A stretch of 64,000 nt of DNA, from positions 1-64,000 of the forward strand of contig JAVSMW010000006.1 in the NCBI GenBank assembly GCA_032027005.1. Reading direction: 5' to 3'. The translations under genes and the position numbers were made by a program. Shown one piece after another: positions 28,404-35,381 of the stretch. A model generated the notes under the pieces. That model saw only the letters and a list, made by a program, of their open reading frames with translations. It was not told the origin of the DNA and did no database searches. Within the stretch, counting starts at the first letter, position 1. Every line of letters starts with the position of its first letter. This DNA is from JAVSMW01 sp032027005 (GTDB lineage: Bacteria; Bacillota; Thermincolia; Thermincolales; UBA2595).

Positions 28404-28826
28404 ATGGGAGAGGTTGAAAGCTTAGAACAGAGGCTTAAGAACAAAGGATATAAATTAACAGGACCAAGAAAAACTCTATTGAAGTTACTAAAAGGTAATC
28501 AGGGAAAATCGTTATCCGCCCAGGAGATTTTTGATTTACTAAAAGAGAATGGGGTGGATTTTTCAACAGTCTATAGAAACTTGGAGATGATGTCCAAAGA
28601 AGGTATATTATCTTCAGTACACCGGGAGAACGGTACATCAAGCTACGAATTGTGTCTCAATCACCATCACCATCATTTAATCTGCACAGATTGCGGGGCT
28701 ACCCGCTGTATCGACATTTGCCCCATGGAATTGATAAATGAATCCGTGTGGGAAGGGTTTATTCCCAAGAAACACCGTTTTGAAATCATGGGGGTTTGTC
28801 CGGAGTGTGCAAAAAAAAGTAGCTAA
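28404..28826 (+). CDS. Fur-family transcriptional regulator, probably Zur
   Basis: 140 residues from ATG 28404, which has GAGGTGG 6 nt upstream. The N-terminal winged helix (KGYKLTGPRKTLL, FSTVYRNLEMM) is followed by the metal-sensing domain with CLNHHHHHLICTDCG and the distal zinc Cys pair CPECAKK. The run of five His is notable. As last gene of the znuACB operon it most likely represses zinc uptake when Zn is sufficient, binding sites such as 25802-25813. Whether it senses Zn or Fe is not proven by sequence. Confidence 0.85.
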   Translation: MGEVESLEQRLKNKGYKLTGPRKTLLKLLKGNQGKSLSAQEIFDLLKENGVDFSTVYRNLEMMSKEGILSSVHRENGTSSYELCLNHHHHHLICTDCGATRCIDICPMELINESVWEGFIPKKHRFEIMGVCPECAKKSS

Positions 28827-28877
28827 AATTAAATTATTCAAAAACTTTCAAGTACTTATTCAGATGTTAGACAAGTA

Positions 28878-28934
28878 TAATTAAAATGTAATTACAAAGG
28901 TTTTATGTGAATCCTCATATAAAACCTTTTTTAA
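28878..28934 (+). promoter_or_regulatory. Operator-like inverted repeat and hairpin between zur and the GTPase gene
   Basis: TAATTA-AAATG-TAATTA (28878-28894) overlaps a TATAAT box, a layout typical of repressor sites. It is followed by AAAGGTTTTAT/ATAAAACCTTT and six Ts (28896-28932), which serves as terminator of the zur transcript or as an attenuator for the GTPase gene. Confidence 0.5.
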
Positions 28935-28956
28935 TGCAAAGGAGACAAAAAGCGCT

Positions 28957-29967
28957 ATGAAAACAAAAATAGATGTTATTTCCGGTTTTCTGGGTGCCGG
29001 GAAAACCACGTTGATTAAGAAACTTATTGAAGAAAAACTTAATAGCGAAAAACTGGTTCTTATCGAAAATGAGTTTGGAGAAATTGGTATAGATGGATCA
29101 ATATTAAAAGAATCTAACATTGAAGTACAGGAGATTAACTCAGGCTGTATTTGCTGTACTCTTGTTGGAGATTTCGAAAAAGCAATAGATGAAATAGTTG
29201 CGAAGTACAATCCCAACAGAATTATCATAGAGCCCTCCGGGGTAGGTAAGCTTTCCGACGTAATAAAGGCCGTTGAATCCTCCCGCTTAAGGGATAAGCT
29301 GATTATAAATATGTTAGTTACTGTTGTAGATGTCTTGAAGTATCAGATATATTCCGTGAATTTCAGTGAGTTTTTTGAAAATCAAATCCAATATGCAAGT
29401 ACCATTATCCTAAGCAGGACACAGAAGGCTGACAGTAAAAAAATGGAATTTGCATTTAATGCAATTCGCCAATTAAATAACCAATCGAATATTGTCACTA
29501 CTCCGTGGGAAGAACTCAGTGCGGAATGCCTGATTGCGGTTGCCGAACAAGATAAAGTGATATCCCTGGAACACCAACTAAACCACATACAACATCCTGC
29601 TTCAGGCAGTCATGTCCATTCCGAGGACTGTAATTACGGATGTCATGATAGCCATTCCGCTAATTACCATTCTCATAATCACCATGCGGATGAGGTCTTT
29701 GACGTATGGGGTGCCGAAACGCCGAGAATGTTTGATATATCTGAGCTAAAGTCTATAGTAAATGACCTTGCCCAAAATCATTATGGGGTTGTGCTGAGAG
29801 GCAAAGGGATATTGCAGGTAGGTAAAGACAAATGGGTGCAATTTGATTATGTTCCCGGTGAAGTTGAGTTCAAAGATGCAAGCCCCGACTATTCAGGCAG
29901 GATTTGTGTTATCGGAAAGAATTTAAGTAAAGGCGAACTAGGCAAGTTATTTGATGTCATGACTTAA
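28957..29967 (+). CDS. COG0523/CobW-family metallochaperone GTPase
   Basis: 336 residues. P-loop GFLGAGKTT, the metal-binding CxCC motif in SGCICCTLVGD, and a switch region IIIEPSGVGK. Before the C-terminal CobW_C domain is a His-rich insert (about residues 217-246) with HSEDCNYGCHDSH and NYHSHNHH. Such GTPases deliver Zn, Co or Ni to client proteins. Its place after znu and zur, before a GTPase-permease fusion, suggests zinc allocation. The Gln/Lys of the usual NKxD box is changed (SRTQKAD), a known variation in the family. Confidence 0.88.
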   Translation: MKTKIDVISGFLGAGKTTLIKKLIEEKLNSEKLVLIENEFGEIGIDGSILKESNIEVQEINSGCICCTLVGDFEKAIDEIVAKYNPNRIIIEPSGVGKLSDVIKAVESSRLRDKLIINMLVTVVDVLKYQIYSVNFSEFFENQIQYASTIILSRTQKADSKKMEFAFNAIRQLNNQSNIVTTPWEELSAECLIAVAEQDKVISLEHQLNHIQHPASGSHVHSEDCNYGCHDSHSANYHSHNHHADEVFDVWGAETPRMFDISELKSIVNDLAQNHYGVVLRGKGILQVGKDKWVQFDYVPGEVEFKDASPDYSGRICVIGKNLSKGELGKLFDVMT

Positions 29968-29983
29968 AGTGAGGTTTAAGCTT

Positions 29984-31606
29984 ATGAAGATACAGGTTAA
30001 TATTATAACCGGCTTTTTAGGTTCAGGTAAGACAACTTTTATTAATGAGACACTAAAGAGGGGTTTATTATCCAATAAAAAAACTCTCGTTATCCAGTGC
30101 GAAGCTGGAGAAAGAGAGTTAGAGGACGAAATCATCAATCACAGGACGGTCATAGTAAAAAAGTTCAGCAAAGATAAGCCGTTAGACTCCCAACTTGTCA
30201 AAGACATAATTAAATGGCACTTACCCAATCGAATAATCATAGAGCATAACGGCATGTCAAAGATGGAAGATTTGGTAACCCTGTTAGAAGATTCTGATTT
30301 AATCAAACTATGTAAAATAAATCAGGTTATCAATATAATTGATGCTAACACCTTTGATCTTTATATAAATAATATGAGGCCAATCCTGACTGAACAGATC
30401 TCTATCAGTGATTCAATCATATTAAATAATGCGGATGGCTTGCCAAAAGGAAAGTTTAACAATGTGCAGCAGACACTGAAAGCCATAAACAGAACAGCTG
30501 AAATAATTCCAATGGCTTCTCATTACCAATTCAAAGTTGCGGTTGATAACGGAATTATGTATTTTGAAAAGGAAAAAGTGTTTTCCGGACTGTCAGATAA
30601 ACTGATGACGGTTGGCCTGGCCATTGTTTCACTATACTTGATAATTTTGGTGGACCACGCTGTTAAGTCAAATGCCATTAGTTTCGATATTTCAGGAGTA
30701 TTTCCGGGAGTACAGACATTTAGCACAATTTTTTTAAGCATTCTGATCCAGGCTTTCCCTTTTATTCTCTTTGGAGTATTTGTTTCATCTATCCTACAAA
30801 TCTTTATTTCGGAAGAAACCATCATCAGGATATTTCCCCGCAATCAGATAACCTCATTTTTGGTGGCCATACTTGCAGGCTTTTTGTTCCCCGTCTGTGA
30901 CTGTGCAATAGTTCCAGTTGCCTCCAGGCTGGTAAAAAAGGGGGTCCCCCTATCTGCTGCGATAACCTTTATGTTAGCTGCTCCTATTGTCAACCCAATT
31001 GTAATCGCATCCACGTTGTACGCCTTCCCAGGAAAACCGGTGATTGCCATATTTAGAGTGGGTTTGGGAATTATTATCGCTATTGCAGTGGGAGCATTGT
31101 TAATGCTTTTTGATAACGGTAATATTGTTAGAAATGATGGATTCGAAAATACCAGCTGCCAATGTGGTTATTGCGGTACGGGTAATTTAAAGGGCAGCGG
31201 TGTTTTAGGGATAATCAGAGGGATATTCAGCCATGCAGGTGCGGAATTCTTTACCGTAGGCAAGTATCTGATTATGGGAGCCTTTTTGTCAAGCCTGATG
31301 CAGATGATTATACCGCAGGATGTTTTTTCCGGAATCCGAGGTAATGTAATCTCTCTCCTTATAATGATGGCCGCTGCTTTTATCTTGTCAGTCTGCTCTA
31401 CCTCCGATGCTTTCATAGCACGAAGCTTCTCCAGACAGTTCCCGATGCACTCGATTATGGGTTTTATGGTCTTGGGGCCGATGATTGATATAAAAAATTT
31501 GTTGATGCTGTTGGGTAATTTTAAAAAGGGGTTTGTGTTAAGACTTTTGACTATTTTATTACCGGTTGCTTTTATAATCTTATATCTTTCTTCATTAAAA
31601 CTATAA
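29984..31606 (+). CDS. Fusion of a CobW-like GTPase domain with a YraQ/DUF318 permease
   Basis: 540 residues, ATG 29984 with GAGGT 8 nt upstream. Residues 1-190 are a short G3E GTPase domain: P-loop GFLGSGKTT and IIIEHNGMSKME, but the CxCC metal motif is missing and CEAGERELED stands where the ENEFGE segment normally is. From about residue 205 it is an ArsP/YraQ-type permease with about eight helices, PVCDCAIVPVASRLVKKG and LSVCSTSDAFIARSF. The Cys-rich loop CQCGYCGTG lies between the helices. The frame is intact. The TIGR03943 protein downstream is its usual partner. Confidence 0.85.
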   Translation: MKIQVNIITGFLGSGKTTFINETLKRGLLSNKKTLVIQCEAGERELEDEIINHRTVIVKKFSKDKPLDSQLVKDIIKWHLPNRIIIEHNGMSKMEDLVTLLEDSDLIKLCKINQVINIIDANTFDLYINNMRPILTEQISISDSIILNNADGLPKGKFNNVQQTLKAINRTAEIIPMASHYQFKVAVDNGIMYFEKEKVFSGLSDKLMTVGLAIVSLYLIILVDHAVKSNAISFDISGVFPGVQTFSTIFLSILIQAFPFILFGVFVSSILQIFISEETIIRIFPRNQITSFLVAILAGFLFPVCDCAIVPVASRLVKKGVPLSAAITFMLAAPIVNPIVIASTLYAFPGKPVIAIFRVGLGIIIAIAVGALLMLFDNGNIVRNDGFENTSCQCGYCGTGNLKGSGVLGIIRGIFSHAGAEFFTVGKYLIMGAFLSSLMQMIIPQDVFSGIRGNVISLLIMMAAAFILSVCSTSDAFIARSFSRQFPMHSIMGFMVLGPMIDIKNLLMLLGNFKKGFVLRLLTILLPVAFIILYLSSLKL

Positions 31607-31619
31607 GGGTGATTAGCTG

Positions 31620-32426
31620 ATGAGTATTGCGAACACTAAAAGAATTAATATAGAAGCTGTATTAAGAGTACTTATCCTGGTACTATTCGCCCTTTTCTTT
31701 TATGAAATCATAGCTTCGGGAAAAGTGTTACTTTATGTTCATCCCAGGATTGTGCCGTATATTAAACTTTGCATGGGCGCAATGATCCTTATTTCTATAT
31801 TTATGGTGGGGGATATTTTTAAAAGCGTGAGGGGTAAAGTGAACACCGCACCATATATTCTTTTTATAATACCTCTGATTATGGCATTCGCACTACCGGC
31901 CAAGCCCCTGGAGTCAAATTCGGTGCCTGGTAAAGATCTGGCAATCACCCAAGAGGCCCAAAACCTAACCCAGGGAAATGATAATACCGGAGGACCGATA
32001 TCTAACAACTTCAATACTACTTCGCCCGCTGGAGATAACAACACGAACAATATCCAAATGCAGGGAGGAACCATTGTTATTAATGACAACAATTATGCTT
32101 ACCTGGTAGAAGACATATCTTATAATATGGACAGCTATTTGGGCCAGAAGGTACAGCTCGTAGGTTTTGTTATTAAAGATAAAGATTTTAACGGAAATAT
32201 GTTTGTTACAGCAAGGTTCTGTATGTCATGTTGCACAGCAGACCTGCAGCCATTAGGATTAATCTGTCAATATGACAAAGGTTCCGAGCTAAAAAAAGAT
32301 ACATGGATTAAGATAACCGGCCAAATGAAAAAGTTAAATTTTAAGGGGCAGAAAATTGCAGTAGTGGATGTCGAAAATGTCGTGAAGGTGGATAAGCCTA
32401 AAAATGAATATGTATACCCATATTAA
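31620..32426 (+). CDS. TIGR03943 family putative permease subunit
   Basis: 268 residues, ATG 31620, 13 nt after the fusion gene. Two to three N-terminal hydrophobic helices, a Ser/Asn/Thr-rich linker, then a C-terminal beta domain with the family motif TARFCMSCCTADLQPLG, whose Cys pair could bind metal. This family accompanies DUF318/YraQ permeases (for example the B. subtilis YcgQ-YcgR pair). Together with the two GTPases it forms a putative metal-export or metal-delivery unit. Confidence 0.85.
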   Translation: MSIANTKRINIEAVLRVLILVLFALFFYEIIASGKVLLYVHPRIVPYIKLCMGAMILISIFMVGDIFKSVRGKVNTAPYILFIIPLIMAFALPAKPLESNSVPGKDLAITQEAQNLTQGNDNTGGPISNNFNTTSPAGDNNTNNIQMQGGTIVINDNNYAYLVEDISYNMDSYLGQKVQLVGFVIKDKDFNGNMFVTARFCMSCCTADLQPLGLICQYDKGSELKKDTWIKITGQMKKLNFKGQKIAVVDVENVVKVDKPKNEYVYPY

Positions 32427-32561
32427 ACAGTGTTAACAAAAATGAGCAGTCAAAGGCTGTCTGTTTTAGAGAATGTAAAACAGATGGCTCTCGACCCAGG
32501 TGTAAATTGAGAAATGAAGATTGTTGAGCCTCTTTTCTGTCTGGCCTCGACAATTTTTCAG

Positions 32562-32669
32562 AAGATTTTACGCATAATATTTCAGCAAAAGACCCATTTT
32601 CACATTCATGAAGCTGTTGAACACTGTCATCATCATACCCCAGACATTCATCATTGGCACGACCATTAA
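32562..32669 (+). pseudogene. Remnant of a His-rich DMT permease gene
   Basis: The sequence GATTTTACGCATAATATTTC with AAAAGACCC matches 24091-24119 of the intact permease gene. It is then joined directly to a block matching the last 70 nt of that gene (ATTTTCACATTCATGAAGCT through CGACCATTAA). About 440 nt between these two parts are deleted, so this is a decayed second copy. No start or frame remains. It sits immediately upstream of cobalamin riboswitch 2. Confidence 0.85.
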
Positions 32670-32740
32670 GATTAATTATCATCATACTATTTACAAAAAT
32701 TACACTTCATGGTATAGTGTTTAACAAATTGAATATATTG

Positions 32741-32945
32741 GAACGAGTGATTTTTTCTCCGAGGGGAAAAAGTTTAAAAGGGAAGTCAGTTGAAGCTGAC
32801 GCGGTACCCGCCACTGTAAAAGGGAGTCCACTCACCAAATGTCACTGAGTTATACTCGGGAAGACGTGAGTGAATAATGATCTTAAGCCAGGAAACCTGC
32901 TCATTCCAGAGTTACAATAACCTACGGGATGTTAGGGGAATGTGC
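32741..32945 (+). promoter_or_regulatory. Cobalamin (AdoCbl) riboswitch 2
   Basis: Boxes in order: AAAAGGGAAGTCAG, GACGCGGTACCCGCCACTG (B12 box from 32810) and TAAGCCAGGAAACCTGCT from 32884. A terminator follows at 32971-32998 (AATCCTTC/GAAGGATT, then a T run). It presumably controls the gene at 33126 and, by read-through, the operon from 33745. Confidence 0.92.
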
Positions 32946-32968
32946 TTATGTATCACGACCTGGTTCTC

Positions 32969-33000
32969 TTAATCCTTCTGTTGGAAGGATTTTTTTTATT
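32969..33000 (+). terminator. Expression-platform terminator of riboswitch 2
   Basis: AATCCTTC pairs with GAAGGATT, followed by TTTTTTTATT. It is placed as the off-state hairpin of riboswitch 2. Confidence 0.85.
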
Positions 33001-33009
33001 GCTAAACCA

Positions 33010-33086
33010 TCTCCAAACTCCTTTCTAAAGGGCTTTAAAACCTTGAAACGGTGCCGGTTTTAATCGGCACCAAAGCCCTCTTTTTC
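33010..33086 (+). terminator. Second attenuator-like hairpin, related to the one at 23448
   Basis: CCATCTCCAAACTCCTTTCT precedes AAAGGGCTTT, then GGTGCCG/CGGCACC, then AAAGCCCTCTTTTTC. The same layout and near-identical flanks occur at 23430-23507. It lies 40 nt before the GTG at 33126. Confidence 0.75.
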
Positions 33087-33125
33087 TGGGAAGAGATTTT
33101 ATAATATACGAGGGGGGAATCAGAT

Positions 33126-33458
33126 GTGTTTATTTTTAGTGAAGAAGAAAACGAGAGCAATGAAATGAAAATTATTAGCTTTAGAACGACAAAAAAGTTA
33201 AACAAGGATAATATTGAAGAAACGGTAATTCTGGAAAACCAGATAGAGATTCATGATTATAAACATCTTGGGCGGTTGATGACTACAAATGTACCAATTG
33301 GCATTATGGCAACTCTTCAGACCAGAGTCAATGAATATGTTGTAGCTATAGAATGGCTAAATAAAAGTGGCCATAACAGTTCTTCATGTTTTCTGGTCAG
33401 GTCGAAAGGTGAACTGGCAAATAGATTAAAGTCTGCAGTTGGGTTTAAACTTAATTGA
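33126..33458 (+). CDS. Small soluble hypothetical protein under cobalamin riboswitch 2
   Basis: 110 residues from GTG 33126, which has GAGGGGGG about 9 nt upstream. An overlapping ATG at 33124 opens only a short peptide. The protein has no membrane segment or signal, and a likely alpha/beta pattern (KIISFRTTKKLNKDN, VPIGIMATLQTRVNEYV). I do not recognise it. Its position directly after a cobalamin riboswitch makes it a candidate B12-responsive gene worth testing. Confidence 0.65.
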   Translation: MFIFSEEENESNEMKIISFRTTKKLNKDNIEETVILENQIEIHDYKHLGRLMTTNVPIGIMATLQTRVNEYVVAIEWLNKSGHNSSSCFLVRSKGELANRLKSAVGFKLN

Positions 33459-33493
33459 TTAAAATAACAATAGAATAAATATATATACCTGAA

Positions 33494-33662
33494 TAGGTGT
33501 TTTACTCTGAGGGGTAAAACTTAAATAACAGTATCCGTGTTGATCGCTTGTGGCCGAAGAATGAATGTAAATCTGTTTCAATAACTTGCATTCATGATGA
33601 CCCGGAAATCAAGCAATCGGCCTATTCTAATGCACCGCAGGCTAAGGGGGTGATTAGATTAG
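33494..33662 (+). promoter_or_regulatory. Candidate structured RNA element, copy 2 (upstream of the SLH/DUF4430 operon)
   Basis: Same architecture as 19591-19770. Helix 1 is GTTTTACTC-TGAG-GGGTAAAAC from 33498. Helix 2 pairs TGAATGTAA (33562-33570) with TTGCATTCA (33586-33594), with GATGACCCGG after it and an outer GGCCGA/TCGGCC pairing. Helix 3 pairs TCTAAT-g-CACC (33626-33636) with GGTGATTAGA (33649-33658), keeping the same bulged G. Compared with copy 1, helix 3 shows compensatory changes (G-C to A-T and C-G to T-A). The terminator CCTGGT/ACCAGG follows at 33684-33703. Confidence 0.72.
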
Positions 33663-33683
33663 GCCGTTTTTCATTTTCACTTT

Positions 33684-33710
33684 CCTGGTTCTGACCGACC
33701 AGGATTTATT
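33684..33710 (+). terminator. Hairpin after structured RNA copy 2
   Basis: CCTGGT (33684-33689) pairs with ACCAGG (33698-33703), followed by ATTTATTATTTT. It corresponds in place to 19791-19817, though the T run is interrupted. Confidence 0.65.
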
Positions 33711-33744
33711 ATTTTCGGAAAAAAGCTAAGAAGGAAGTGTGAAA

Positions 33745-35367
33745 ATGACAATAAGAAATTATCGAAGGCGCATGACATTTGCAAGCGCAGCTGTTATTGC
33801 CATAATGAGCCTATTATTTTCATTTACCATACCAGATCAAGCAGTAGCAGCAGATTCAATACTGATGGAAGAGGCCGTGCAATTTCTTAATCAGGATTAC
33901 GCTAATAACGGCGTAAATAATTCTGACGCCGGTGTAGGATCTTACGCTGTTTTTGTTTTAACTCAAGCAGGTATTGATGTTGGCGCCTGGAGGCATGATG
34001 GTGTAAATCTAAAGGACGCGGTTATAAACACTGTTGGGAATGATATGGTAAACGCGGATAAAGTTTCGGCAAAGGGTCTGGCACAGGATTTGGCAGCTGC
34101 TAAAATATTTGGCCAAAATGAAATTGTAGATAAATTAATCCAGACCCTGAAAAGCAGACAGAAAATTACTGGATTTGATGATTCAGGAGCACTGAGTATA
34201 TACAGTAATATGCCATCTTTTGAAATTATCAGCAGGGTTGGGTTGTTAGACCGGTTCGATTTAAATTTGACCAAAAACTATATTTTAAGCGCTCAAAATA
34301 AGGTGGAAAACGATAAAAACTTTGGCAGCTGGGGTTCCGTGGATAATGGGAACTATTATGCCGATTTTAACGCTACAACTGAAGCAATCAGGACTCTTTA
34401 CAGCATGGATATTGACAAGAAGGACCAGCAAATTCAGAAAGCAATTGCAGACGGCCTGAATTGGATTAAAAAACAACAAAAGAATGACGGCAGTTTTGTT
34501 GCCGGGATGGACGACCCCTTAATCGATACCTGTGAGGTGTTGGTAACTTTAAAAACGCTGGGCAAAAATCAAAATGAATGGGTGTCAGGCACTGGAAAGT
34601 CTCCCCTGGATTATTTTATGAACAGTGCTGTTAACGCTGATGGAAGCTTTGGCAGTTCACAAAATGACATGGATGCAATTTGGGCGCTTTGGACCTGCCA
34701 GACGCTTCAGGAGGAAATTAACACCTATCAGCAGTCAACCCCAGCCAAACAAACATCTTCTTCCCAAAACAATTTCGGTGAAAAAATATTTAAAGACATT
34801 AAAGGGCACTGGGCGGAACAGAAAATAACGGATTTAGCTGGATTGGGAATCATAAACGGCTATAAAGACGGTACATTTGTTGCCGCGGGAAAAGTAACGC
34901 GTAATGAGATTGTTGCGATGATTGTCAAAATGTTAAAGTCAGAACCGGCTTCAACACTGGACCTAAATAAGTTAAAAGAAAAATTCAGTGATGCTGAAAA
35001 AATCCCCGGCTGGGCTGAGGGAAATGCCGCCATAGCTCTCAGGGAAGGGATTGTTTCAGGCTACCGGGAAGCAGATGGGACTTTTAATTTTAACGGAGAT
35101 ACATATGTAAGCCGGGCTGAATTGGCCACAATTCTTGGCAAGATTATTGAACAGAAGTTGGGTCAGGCAACCATGAAGACATTGGCTTTTACCGATATGG
35201 ACCGGATTCCGGATTGGGCTAAAACAGGTGTTGGTATTGATTGCGCCCATGGTATCATCGGCGGATATCCGGATGGGAGTTTTAAACCTGACAACACGGT
35301 AGTGCGGGCGGAAGCTGCCGCTATGATATGGCAGACATACGAATTATTGCAAACTAAGAAAAATTAG
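33745..35367 (+). CDS. S-layer-anchored alpha-toroid surface protein
   Basis: 540 residues from ATG 33745 (AAGGAAG 8 nt upstream). The signal peptide ends near DQAVAA. Residues about 40-340 are helical-hairpin repeats of the prenyltransferase/terpene-cyclase toroid type (AVFVLTQAGIDVGAW, ATTEAIRTLYSMD, DPLIDTCEVLVTLKTLG, NADGSFGSSQNDMDAIWAL). The same fold forms the alpha domain of intrinsic factor and transcobalamin. Three SLH domains follow (FKDIKGHWAEQKI, FSDAEKIPGWAEGNA, FTDMDRIPDWAKTGV), anchoring it to the cell wall. It lacks the DUF4430 domain of the next gene. I infer corrinoid capture from operon context. Confidence 0.75.
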   Translation: MTIRNYRRRMTFASAAVIAIMSLLFSFTIPDQAVAADSILMEEAVQFLNQDYANNGVNNSDAGVGSYAVFVLTQAGIDVGAWRHDGVNLKDAVINTVGNDMVNADKVSAKGLAQDLAAAKIFGQNEIVDKLIQTLKSRQKITGFDDSGALSIYSNMPSFEIISRVGLLDRFDLNLTKNYILSAQNKVENDKNFGSWGSVDNGNYYADFNATTEAIRTLYSMDIDKKDQQIQKAIADGLNWIKKQQKNDGSFVAGMDDPLIDTCEVLVTLKTLGKNQNEWVSGTGKSPLDYFMNSAVNADGSFGSSQNDMDAIWALWTCQTLQEEINTYQQSTPAKQTSSSQNNFGEKIFKDIKGHWAEQKITDLAGLGIINGYKDGTFVAAGKVTRNEIVAMIVKMLKSEPASTLDLNKLKEKFSDAEKIPGWAEGNAAIALREGIVSGYREADGTFNFNGDTYVSRAELATILGKIIEQKLGQATMKTLAFTDMDRIPDWAKTGVGIDCAHGIIGGYPDGSFKPDNTVVRAEAAAMIWQTYELLQTKKN

Positions 35368-35381
35368 CGGAGGAATTCATA

